This document shows, one piece after another, positions 1 to 5,469 of a DNA stretch of 9,269 nucleotides. The stretch is from positions 1-9,269 of the forward strand of contig JANJUA010000204.1 in the NCBI GenBank assembly GCA_024710825.1, in the 5' to 3' direction. Below the pieces are notes generated by a model, which ran no database searches, had not been told where the DNA came from, and worked only from the letters and a program-made list of their open reading frames with translations. Numbering within the stretch: the stretch's first letter is position 1; each line of letters opens with the position of its first letter. The translations under genes were made by a program, and so were the position numbers. This DNA is from Solirubrobacteraceae bacterium (GTDB lineage Bacteria; Actinomycetota; Thermoleophilia; Solirubrobacterales; Solirubrobacteraceae).

Positions 1-650
1 TGCTCTTCGCCTACGTGTTCGGCGGGGCGATCGTGACGCCGGGCTACACCTACATCGAGTTCCTGATCCCCGGCATCATCGTCCAGAACATCGCGTTCGG
101 CGGGTTCGTGACGGCGCTGGGGCTCGCGGAGGATCTCAACAAGGGGCTCATCGACCGCTTCCGGTCGCTGCCGATGGCCCGGCCCGCGGTGCTCGCCGGG
201 CGCACGCTCGCCGACGTCGTGACGAACCTGCTGGGCGTGATCGTCCTGCTCGTCACGGGGATCGTCATCGGCTTCCGGTTCGACGCGAACGTCGTCGAGA
301 TCGTCGGCGGGGTGGCGCTGCTGCTGCTCTTCGGCTACGCCTTCTCGTGGGTGTTCGCCTTCCTGGGGCTGCTGGTCAAGTCGCCGGAGGCGGCGAACTC
401 CGTCGGGTTCATCGCGGTGTTCCCGCTGACGTTCATCTCGTCGGCGTTCGTGCCGGTGGAGTCGATGCCGGCCGCGCTGGAGTGGTTCGCGGAGATCAAC
501 CCGTTCACGGTCGTGGTCGACGCGATGCGGGCGCTGTGGATCGGCGCGCCGGCGGGCAACAGCGTCTGGGGCGCGGTCGTGTGGTCGCTGGTGATCGTGG
601 CGATCTTCGCCCCGCTCGCCGTGAACCGCTACCGCAGCAAGGCGCGTTAG
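1..650 (+). CDS. ABC-2 type transporter permease, DrrB-like (5' partial)
   Basis: This is the C-terminal part of an integral membrane permease of the ABC-2 (DrrB/NodJ-like) family, which works with a separate ATP-binding subunit in drug, lipid or polysaccharide export. The frame is open from base 3 to the TAG at 648-650 (215 residues). An internal GTG at 15 is probably not the start, because the frame continues to the window edge. Visible family signs are a cytoplasmic segment with GLIDRFRSLPMARPAVLAGR, several hydrophobic helices (around VIVLLVTGIVIGF, VALLLLFGYAF, VIVAIFAPLAV), and the late SSAFVPVESMP / NPFTVVVDAMRALW stretch typical of DrrB-type permeases. The ATPase gene is presumably upstream, outside the window. 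The substrate cannot be told. The stop codon interlocks with that of the convergent exonuclease gene. Confidence 0.9.
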   Translation, partial: LFAYVFGGAIVTPGYTYIEFLIPGIIVQNIAFGGFVTALGLAEDLNKGLIDRFRSLPMARPAVLAGRTLADVVTNLLGVIVLLVTGIVIGFRFDANVVEIVGGVALLLLFGYAFSWVFAFLGLLVKSPEAANSVGFIAVFPLTFISSAFVPVESMPAALEWFAEINPFTVVVDAMRALWIGAPAGNSVWGAVVWSLVIVAIFAPLAVNRYRSKAR

Positions 651-1501
651 ACCCTGGCCGCGAGGCGGTCGCCGAGCCGGTGCATTCCGTGCTCGTGCGC
701 CGCCTCGGCGGCGGCCGCCCAGTCGGTCGGACCGTCGGGCGGGCGCGCCACGGGCACGCGCACGAGCGTGGCGATCTCCTTGTAGGCGCGCAGGTCGGCA
801 GCCTGGTCGCGCAGCGCGGCCTGGACGCGCGGGCGCTCGCGGACCGCGTTGGCGATGGCGCCCTCGAGCGTGCCGTGCTCCAGCAGCAGGTCCCGGGCGG
901 TCTTCTCGCCGATGCCCTTGCCGCCCGGGATGGAGTCCGACGGGTCGCCGCGCAGGGCGATGAAGTCGGGCACCAGCTCGGGCGGGATGCCGTACTTGCG
1001 CCGGACCTCCTTCGGACCGACGACCTCCGGCCCGCCCTTGCCGGCGGGGAAGAGCACGCGGACGTGCTCGCCGACGCACTGGAACATGTCGCGGTCGCCG
1101 GTGAACAGCAGGGCGTCGCCGCCCGCCTCGACCTCCACGGTGGCGAGCGAGCCGAGCAGGTCGTCGGCCTCGAGCGTGTCGTGGCCGAGCGACGGCCAGC
1201 CGAAGGCGGCGAAGAAGGCGCCGGCGCGCTCGAACTGCCAGGCGAGGTCCTCGGGGACCTCGGGCCGGTCGGCGTGGTAGGTGGGCAGCAGCTCCTTGCG
1301 GTACACCGCCGCCTCCGCGCCCCAGCAGAGCACGACCGCCCGCGGCTCGTACGTCTCGACGGCCTGGAGGATGAGGTTCGCCATCCCCAGCAGCCCGTTG
1401 ACCGGCCGGCCCTCGTCGTCGGTGATGGTGTCGGGGAGCGCGAAGAACGCCCGGTAGATCAACGACGGCCCGTCGACCGCGAGCAGGGGAGCGGATGCCA
1501 C
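647..1501 (-). CDS. Stand-alone 5'-3' exonuclease (PolI N-terminal / FEN-like)
   Basis: This 284-residue protein matches the 5'-3' exonuclease domain of DNA polymerase I without a polymerase part. The family removes RNA primers and flaps during replication and repair. Visible motifs are LAVDGPSLIYRAFF near the N-terminus (D10), the arch/basic segment YRKELLPTYHADRP (68-80), EADD (111-114), TGDRD (134-138), then RGDPSDSIPG (184-193) and GKGIGEKTA, the helix-hairpin-helix DNA-binding part. Most metal-binding acids are present (D10, E111, D113, D114, D136, D138, D186, D189). The Asp expected after the second strand (D67 in Taq polymerase) appears to be Gly61. I chose the GTG at 1499-1501 because homology begins right after it and a TACGCT -10-like box lies 7 bases upstream. 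An ATG at 1553-1555 would add 18 unconserved residues and overlap the divergent gene's start. The TAA stop shares bases with the permease stop. Confidence 0.9.
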   Translation of the reverse strand: MASAPLLAVDGPSLIYRAFFALPDTITDDEGRPVNGLLGMANLILQAVETYEPRAVVLCWGAEAAVYRKELLPTYHADRPEVPEDLAWQFERAGAFFAAFGWPSLGHDTLEADDLLGSLATVEVEAGGDALLFTGDRDMFQCVGEHVRVLFPAGKGGPEVVGPKEVRRKYGIPPELVPDFIALRGDPSDSIPGGKGIGEKTARDLLLEHGTLEGAIANAVRERPRVQAALRDQAADLRAYKEIATLVRVPVARPPDGPTDWAAAAEAAHEHGMHRLGDRLAARV

Positions 1502-1553
1502 GCACGGCAGCGTAGGCGACGCGCCCCGGCCGTGCTGCTGGCAGGATGCCGCC
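1502..1553. promoter_or_regulatory. Divergent promoter region with two leaderless-type -10 boxes
   Basis: This 52-base gap separates the start codons of the exonuclease (-) and the MaoC hydratase (+). On the minus strand TACGCT (1509-1514) ends 7 bases before the GTG. On the plus strand CAGGAT (1542-1547) ends 6 bases before the ATG. Neither gene has a Shine-Dalgarno sequence. The spacing would place transcription starts at or next to the start codons. No clear -35 is seen. The boxes are weak and the call rests on the same pattern recurring at other genes of the window. Confidence 0.45.
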
Positions 1554-2009
1554 ATGCTCACCCTGAACGGAATCGACGACCTGCGGTCGCGCGTGGGCCA
1601 GGAGCTCGGAGTCAGCGACTGGCTCGAGGTCACCCAGGCGGACATCGACCTGTTCGCCGAGGCGACCGGCGACCACCAGTGGATCCACGTCGACCCCGAG
1701 CGCGCCGCGCAGACGCCGTTCGGGGGGACGATCGCCCACGGCTACTTCACGCTGTCGCTCGCCCCGCGCCTCAGCTACGAGATGTACACCGTCGAGAACG
1801 TGGCGTTCGGGCTGAACTACGGCGCCAACCGGGTGCGCTTCCCGGCCCCGCTGAAGGTCGGATCGAAGGTGCGGATGCGGGTGGAGGTGACCGACGTCGA
1901 GGACGTCCCCGGCGGCGTCCAGCTCACCACGACGTGCACGTTCGAGGTCGAGGGCGGTGAGAAGCCGGTCTGCGTCGCCGAGACGCTCTCGCGGCTGTAC
2001 GCGGGCTGA
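1554..2009 (+). CDS. MaoC-family (R)-specific enoyl-CoA hydratase / 3-hydroxyacyl-thioester dehydratase, HtdZ (Rv0130)-like
   Basis: This is a single hot-dog-fold hydratase of 151 residues. The family reversibly hydrates trans-2-enoyl-CoA to (R)-3-hydroxyacyl-CoA, serving fatty-acid breakdown or supply of hydroxyacyl units. The hydratase-2 motif is clear: ATGDHQWIHVDPERA followed by FGGTIAHGYFTLSL, with the catalytic pair D40 and H45 five residues apart as in PhaJ-type enzymes. Length, the SDWLEVTQADIDLFA opening and the LNYGANRVRFPAPLKVGS segment closely resemble, from memory, mycobacterial Rv0130 (HtdZ), so the group is actinobacterial MaoC-like dehydratases. The substrate chain length cannot be read from the sequence. 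The ATG at 1554 gives the expected N-terminus; no Shine-Dalgarno is seen and a CAGGAT box lies 6 bases upstream, suggesting a leaderless message. The gene stands alone, convergent with the glycosyltransferase 3 bases downstream. Confidence 0.92.
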   Translation: MLTLNGIDDLRSRVGQELGVSDWLEVTQADIDLFAEATGDHQWIHVDPERAAQTPFGGTIAHGYFTLSLAPRLSYEMYTVENVAFGLNYGANRVRFPAPLKVGSKVRMRVEVTDVEDVPGGVQLTTTCTFEVEGGEKPVCVAETLSRLYAG

Positions 2010-2012
2010 GGG

Positions 2013-3386
2013 TCAGAGGCCGGCGGCGGCCACGGGATCGCGGCTGCGCCGCCGCTGAAGCCGGGCGCGGAGGATCGGGATCGCCAGGGCGATGCCCGCC
2101 GCGCCGCCCGCGGCCAGCGACGGGATCGACGTCACGAGGTGGCGCGCCTCGGAGACGAGGATCATGTTGAGCAGCGTCACGTAGGCGAGCGAGAGCGCGA
2201 TCAGCCACAGCTCCGCCCGGCGGGTCAGCGCCAGGCCCGCCAGCAGCCCCGCCAGGGCGATCGCGCAGATGGCCAGGTGCAGCGCCGTGATCCACGCCTT
2301 CGCGACGCGGCCGCTGCCCGTCGGCGGCTTGCCCCACATCCGCCACGCCTTCGCCGCCATCATCTTCGCGAAGCTCCCCGGCCGGCCGATCGCGTAGCGG
2401 CGCAGGTTCGCCCAGCCCTCCCTGCGCAGAGCCGCGTCGCGCTCGAGCTCGGGATGGCGCCTGGCGACCGCCTCCAGCACGTAGACCTGCGGGATGTCCT
2501 CCCAGTAGGTGTCGCGGTAGCCGGGATGGTTGGCGCGGACCGCCTCGGTCCACTCCCGCTTGGAGCCGAACAGCGTCCCGCCGCCCGGCAGGTAGGTGCC
2601 CATCCAGAAGTTCGAGCCGCCGCCGGAGGTCAGCGGGACGAGCTCGTCCTTCGTCGTCGAGGCGAAGATCGTCCACGGGAGAACGACGAGCAGCGCCGCG
2701 CCGCCCACCAGCGCCGCGCTGCGCAGACCCGCGGCGACGCGCCCCGCGCGGTGCCAGGCGACCGCGCCCGCCACGGCGAGCGCGATTCCCGGGACGAGCG
2801 CGAGGTCGGCCCGCGTCAGGATCGTGAGCCCGAGCACCGCCCCCGCGGCGACGAGCTTCCACCACGCCGCTCTTCGGATCCCCCACGCGGTCAGCGCCAG
2901 GCCGGAGGTGAGCAGGAAGGCGCCGAGCGGCTCCGAGAGCAGGTCGCTCGTGTGGTAGATCAGCGGTGGGTAGAGCGCGGTGACGGCGGCGGCGGCCACT
3001 CCCGCCCAGGCGCCCGCGACGACGAACGCGAGGGCGAACGCGGCGAGGATCGTCAACGACGCGACGGCGGCCTGCGCGTGGTAGACGGCCGGCACGTCCC
3101 AGGGGTCGTCGGGGTCCCGCGCGTTCGGGATCTGGCCGGAGACCCACATGACGCCGGCGAAGAAGAGCGGCGCCCCGGGGGGCCAGTGCGTCGGGTCGGT
3201 CGTGTCGCGGCTCCCGTAGCCGTAGTGGAAGCGGTCGGCGAGGTTCGCCGCGAGCGCGACGTACGCCCGCTCGTCGTTGGAGCGCGCCTCGTTGGGCTCC
3301 TGGACGTTCTCGAAGCGCAGGAACGCGCCGACGATGAAGACGACCGCCAGCGCCACCAGCGCGGCTCGGGGAAACCCGCGCAGCAC
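2013..3386 (-). CDS. GT-C fold glycosyltransferase, family 39-like (PMT_2 / ArnT-like)
   Basis: This is a polytopic membrane protein of 457 residues resembling GT39/ArnT-type glycosyltransferases, which take a sugar from a polyprenyl-phosphate donor and attach it to protein or lipid on the outer face of the membrane. The order fits the family. A first helix (about 7-24) is followed by an external loop with the acidic NDERAYVALAANL motif (D38, E39; likely catalytic/metal site) and THWPPGAPLFF (67-76). Then come SEPLGAFLL (151-159), LTRADLALVPG (190-200), LPWTIFAS (236-243), a soluble loop with SNFWMGTYLPGG (258-269), and a last set of helices with SEARHLVTSIPSLA. The short tail is basic. Acceptor and donor cannot be assigned. 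Translation probably starts at the GTG at 3384-3386; a TAGATT box lies 8 bases upstream and there is no Shine-Dalgarno. No sugar-nucleotide or polyprenyl gene adjoins it. Confidence 0.85.
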   Translation of the reverse strand: MLRGFPRAALVALAVVFIVGAFLRFENVQEPNEARSNDERAYVALAANLADRFHYGYGSRDTTDPTHWPPGAPLFFAGVMWVSGQIPNARDPDDPWDVPAVYHAQAAVASLTILAAFALAFVVAGAWAGVAAAAVTALYPPLIYHTSDLLSEPLGAFLLTSGLALTAWGIRRAAWWKLVAAGAVLGLTILTRADLALVPGIALAVAGAVAWHRAGRVAAGLRSAALVGGAALLVVLPWTIFASTTKDELVPLTSGGGSNFWMGTYLPGGGTLFGSKREWTEAVRANHPGYRDTYWEDIPQVYVLEAVARRHPELERDAALRREGWANLRRYAIGRPGSFAKMMAAKAWRMWGKPPTGSGRVAKAWITALHLAICAIALAGLLAGLALTRRAELWLIALSLAYVTLLNMILVSEARHLVTSIPSLAAGGAAGIALAIPILRARLQRRRSRDPVAAAGL

Positions 3387-3394
3387 GGAGACGG

Positions 3395-3400
3395 AATCTA
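3395..3400 (-). promoter_or_regulatory. Leaderless-type -10 box TAGATT before the glycosyltransferase
   Basis: On the minus strand TAGATT lies 8 bases before the GTG start codon, close to the actinobacterial TANNNT -10 consensus. With no Shine-Dalgarno in the gap, transcription would start at or next to the start codon. No convincing -35 is visible. This is an inference from sequence only. Confidence 0.45.
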
Positions 3401-3416
3401 GCCGGCTGCGGGCGCA

Positions 3417-3426
3417 TCGGCGCCGA
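3417..3426. repeat. Perfect 10-base palindrome TCGGCGCCGA between divergent genes
   Basis: A perfect palindrome lies in the 104-base gap between the glycosyltransferase and the membrane protein, 16 bases before the TACGCT box of the latter. It could be an operator, but short GC palindromes are common in DNA of this composition, so it is recorded only as an observation. Confidence 0.25.
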
Positions 3427-3442
3427 CGCCCATTCGGCGCGA

Positions 3443-3490
3443 TACGCTCCCCGCCCGTCGCAGCGAATCGCCCCTATCGAAGGAGAGCAG
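3443..3490 (+). promoter_or_regulatory. Putative promoter and Shine-Dalgarno of the four-helix membrane protein
   Basis: A TACGCT -10-like box (3443-3448) would give a leader of about 35 bases. AAGGAG (3480-3485), five bases before the ATG, is a strong Shine-Dalgarno, the clearest in the window, and fixes the start at 3491. The -35 is not recognisable. The ribosome binding site is much better supported than the -10. Confidence 0.5.
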
Positions 3491-3997
3491 ATGAGCACCA
3501 CGCCGACGGCATCCGCGCCGAACGCGGGAGACCCTGTCGAGGCCAGCCCGTTCGACAAGGTCGCGTATCTCTTCGCGCTGGTCGGCCTCTACGTGATGGT
3601 CGGGGGCCTGATGTTCTACGGCTTCTGGGAGAAGGCGGTCGACGGCAACTTCGACATCCCGCCGGCTCTCGCCGAGCAGTTCGACGCCACCTTCATCGGC
3701 ACGATCCCGGGCGCCTCGGCCGCATGGGTGATCATCGCGATCCTCGAGGGCCTCGTGTTCCTGCTCCTCGTCGCCAGCCTCGTCGCCGGTGAGTTCCGGC
3801 CCTCCAAGCGCAAGCCGTTCCTGCTGACCTGCCTGGCGATGGCGCTGCTCGTCTTCGGGTTGCTCGCCTTCGGGCAGACGGCGACCGCTCAGCACGAGTC
3901 CGTGGCGAGCCTCTACGGCTACTTCGGCTCCACGGTCATCCTCATGCTGTTCGTGCGGACGTTGCCGCCGTACACGAGCAATCGCTGGCTCGGCTGA
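3491..3997 (+). CDS. Small four-helix membrane protein of unknown function
   Basis: I do not recognise this 168-residue protein. The first 20 residues are polar and rich in Ala/Pro/Thr/Ser, not a signal peptide. Four hydrophobic segments follow, at about 24-46, 76-100, 109-128 and 138-156. A polar loop (47-75) after the first helix carries FWEKAVDGNFDIPP, and a basic loop (FRPSKRKPF, 102-110) joins helices 2 and 3. By the positive-inside rule both ends would be cytoplasmic-like or neutral and the 102-110 loop cytoplasmic. The four-helix layout with a Glu-Lys after helix 1 loosely recalls DoxX-like proteins, but I see no decisive motif. The ATG at 3491 is supported by a strong AAGGAG. It is transcribed away from the glycosyltransferase and ends 3 bases from the convergent SpoIID-domain gene, so it is probably a single-gene unit. 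Confidence 0.85.
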   Translation: MSTTPTASAPNAGDPVEASPFDKVAYLFALVGLYVMVGGLMFYGFWEKAVDGNFDIPPALAEQFDATFIGTIPGASAAWVIIAILEGLVFLLLVASLVAGEFRPSKRKPFLLTCLAMALLVFGLLAFGQTATAQHESVASLYGYFGSTVILMLFVRTLPPYTSNRWLG

Positions 3998-4000
3998 GGG

Positions 4001-5410
4001 CTACGGGGCGAGGCGCACGACCGGCCCGACCGCGTCGCCGATCACGACGCGGTAGCGGCCGGCGGCCGGCAGGTCCACCTTGTAGCGGCGGGTGGTGCCC
4101 AGGCGGGTCTCGCCCGCCTTCACCCAGCGGCCGCCCTGGCGGCGCTGCAGCACGACATCCGTTCCCGGCTTGCCCGGCCGCGCCTCGCCGACCACGCGTG
4201 GGCGGTCGATGCTCGCGGCGACGGCGCCGCCCTCCGCGGGCGCATCGCCGGCGGCCGGCGTCTCCACCTCGGTGACGACGGAGTTGAAGGCGATCCACGT
4301 GTCGCGCAGGCCGAAGCGCTGCTTGAGCTGCTCGCCGGTCACCGTCGTACGCCCTCGCGTGCCGACCACGGCGGCCTTGACGATGCGCGGCGAATCGCCC
4401 CGCTGGGTGATGGCGATCCGCTTGAAGCGGCCCTTGACGAGCGAGCCGAGCGCCTGCTCGACCTGCCCGCGGGTCTTCACGATCGGTCCCCACCGGTGGT
4501 AGGGCGACTCGTCGTCGTAGGGGTCGTCGACGCTCCGGAGGTACGGCTGCGGCTCCGCGCCGGGCCACACGTTCTCCGGGCTCTCCGTGCGCCCGCCCGA
4601 CGTCGAGAAGAAGTACGTCGTCACCGGCTCGCCGCCGTAGGTGACGATCTGGCCGCGCGTCCCGTTGACGGCGCGGTTGGTGTTCGGGTGCTCGCCGACG
4701 ACGCCGCGGTAGACCTGCGAGCGCGTGTCGGGGTACTGATCCCAGCCGTTCTCGCCGGAGCGGCTGGTGGTGATCGCGTAGGTGCGCGCCGCCACCGCCT
4801 GGGCCTCGAGCGCCTCCATCGGCCACGACGCGGGCGACTCGTTGGCGACGACGCCGGCCACGTACTGCTCGAGGCCGACGGCGTTGATCGCCAGCGTCTC
4901 GCCCAGCGCGCCGGGGCGGATCTCGAGCCAGCCGCGGTAGGTGCCGTCGGTGACGCCGTTGCCGGCCGTGCCGCGGAGCTTGATCGGCTCGTCCGCGGCG
5001 TTGGTCACGCGCAGCGGGGCGTCGAAGGTGGCGATGCGCCGGCCGGCGGCGTTGGTGAGCTCGACGCGGTTGCCGGACGCGCCCCGGGCGCCGTAGACCT
5101 TGCCCGGGTCGAGCTTCTTCGTGCCGGCGTTGGTGGCGCCGGTGAACGTGGCGGTCTGCGGCGACTGGAGCAGCACGCGGACGACCTCGTCGCCGGAGGC
5201 CGCGCCGAGCTGGGTGCCGGTGTAGTAGTGGGCGAGGATCCGCTCGTGCGTCCAGCCCTGCTTGGCCATGCCCAGGGCGCCGTACTGGCTCATCCCGACG
5301 CCGTGGCCGAAGCCGGCGCCGCGGATCGTCAGGTTGGACTTGGCGACGGCGGGCGCCGCCGCCGTGAGCGCGGCGAGGACGGTGAGGGGCAGGAGGCGGC
5401 GAAGGCTCAT
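4001..5410 (-). CDS. Secreted SpoIID/LytB-domain protein with N-terminal GHGVGMSQ motif
   Basis: This is an exported 469-residue protein of the SpoIID/LytB family, whose characterised members are lytic transglycosylases acting on peptidoglycan (SpoIID in engulfment, on glycans denuded of stem peptides). A signal peptide (1-23: RR, then a Leu/Ala core, AVA before Lys24) is followed directly by GFGHGVGMSQYGA (33-45) and GWTHERILAHYYTGT. The core comes next: GLEQYVAGVVANESPASWP (179-197), with E191 at the catalytic Glu position, EALEAQAVAARTYA, and TTYFFSTSGGRTE (264-276). The GHG-SQ motif lies C-terminal in Bacillus SpoIID but N-terminal here, the arrangement I recall from actinobacterial homologues. 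After an Ala/Gly/Glu linker near 385-400, residues to 469 form a beta-rich domain (VVLQRRQGGRWVKAG, GRYRVVIGDAVG) resembling an Ig-like or wall-associated module. No sporulation genes adjoin, so a role in general wall remodelling is likelier. The ATG at 5408-5410 gives the signal peptide; no Shine-Dalgarno is evident. Confidence 0.9.
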   Translation of the reverse strand: MSLRRLLPLTVLAALTAAAPAVAKSNLTIRGAGFGHGVGMSQYGALGMAKQGWTHERILAHYYTGTQLGAASGDEVVRVLLQSPQTATFTGATNAGTKKLDPGKVYGARGASGNRVELTNAAGRRIATFDAPLRVTNAADEPIKLRGTAGNGVTDGTYRGWLEIRPGALGETLAINAVGLEQYVAGVVANESPASWPMEALEAQAVAARTYAITTSRSGENGWDQYPDTRSQVYRGVVGEHPNTNRAVNGTRGQIVTYGGEPVTTYFFSTSGGRTESPENVWPGAEPQPYLRSVDDPYDDESPYHRWGPIVKTRGQVEQALGSLVKGRFKRIAITQRGDSPRIVKAAVVGTRGRTTVTGEQLKQRFGLRDTWIAFNSVVTEVETPAAGDAPAEGGAVAASIDRPRVVGEARPGKPGTDVVLQRRQGGRWVKAGETRLGTTRRYKVDLPAAGRYRVVIGDAVGPVVRLAP

Positions 5411-5434
5411 CGAGCTACGGAACTCGGCGGGTGG

Positions 5435-5462
5435 TTGGGAGTTTCGGTCGGCGGGGTACAGA
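5435..5462 (+). promoter_or_regulatory. Putative promoter TTGGGA-16-TACAGA of the TPP enzyme gene
   Basis: TTGGGA (5435-5440) and TACAGA (5457-5462) are 16 bases apart, and the -10 ends 7 bases before the GTG at 5470. No Shine-Dalgarno lies between. The arrangement fits a leaderless transcript and supports the GTG at 5470 rather than the upstream GTG at 5431, which would lie before the promoter. The match is moderate (four of six at -35, three of six at -10). Confidence 0.4.
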
Positions 5463-5469
5463 CGGGTGG

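Noticed and set aside
1502..1645. Longer exonuclease N-terminus from upstream starts on the minus strand (1645, or the ATG at 1555)
   Set aside because: The added residues show no family resemblance, would overlap the MaoC gene, and lie upstream of the likely -10 box; homology starts right after the GTG at 1501.
347..1960. Long plus-strand open frame of 537 codons across the permease, exonuclease and MaoC genes
   Set aside because: It is a GC-driven shadow rich in Arg/Gly/Ala with no domain signal, while the genes in the other frames carry clear catalytic motifs.
3400..3407. AGCCGGCT palindrome in the divergent gap
   Set aside because: At eight bases of GC it is expected by chance at this composition and has no partner site.
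1924..3558. Second long minus-strand frame over the glycosyltransferase
   Set aside because: Its translation is low-complexity Arg/Ala/Gly; the alternative frame shows GT-C motifs and membrane helices.
5431..5469. Earlier GTG start for the TPP enzyme adding 13 residues
   Set aside because: The extra residues are unlike the family N-terminus, and the predicted promoter would fall inside the coding region.
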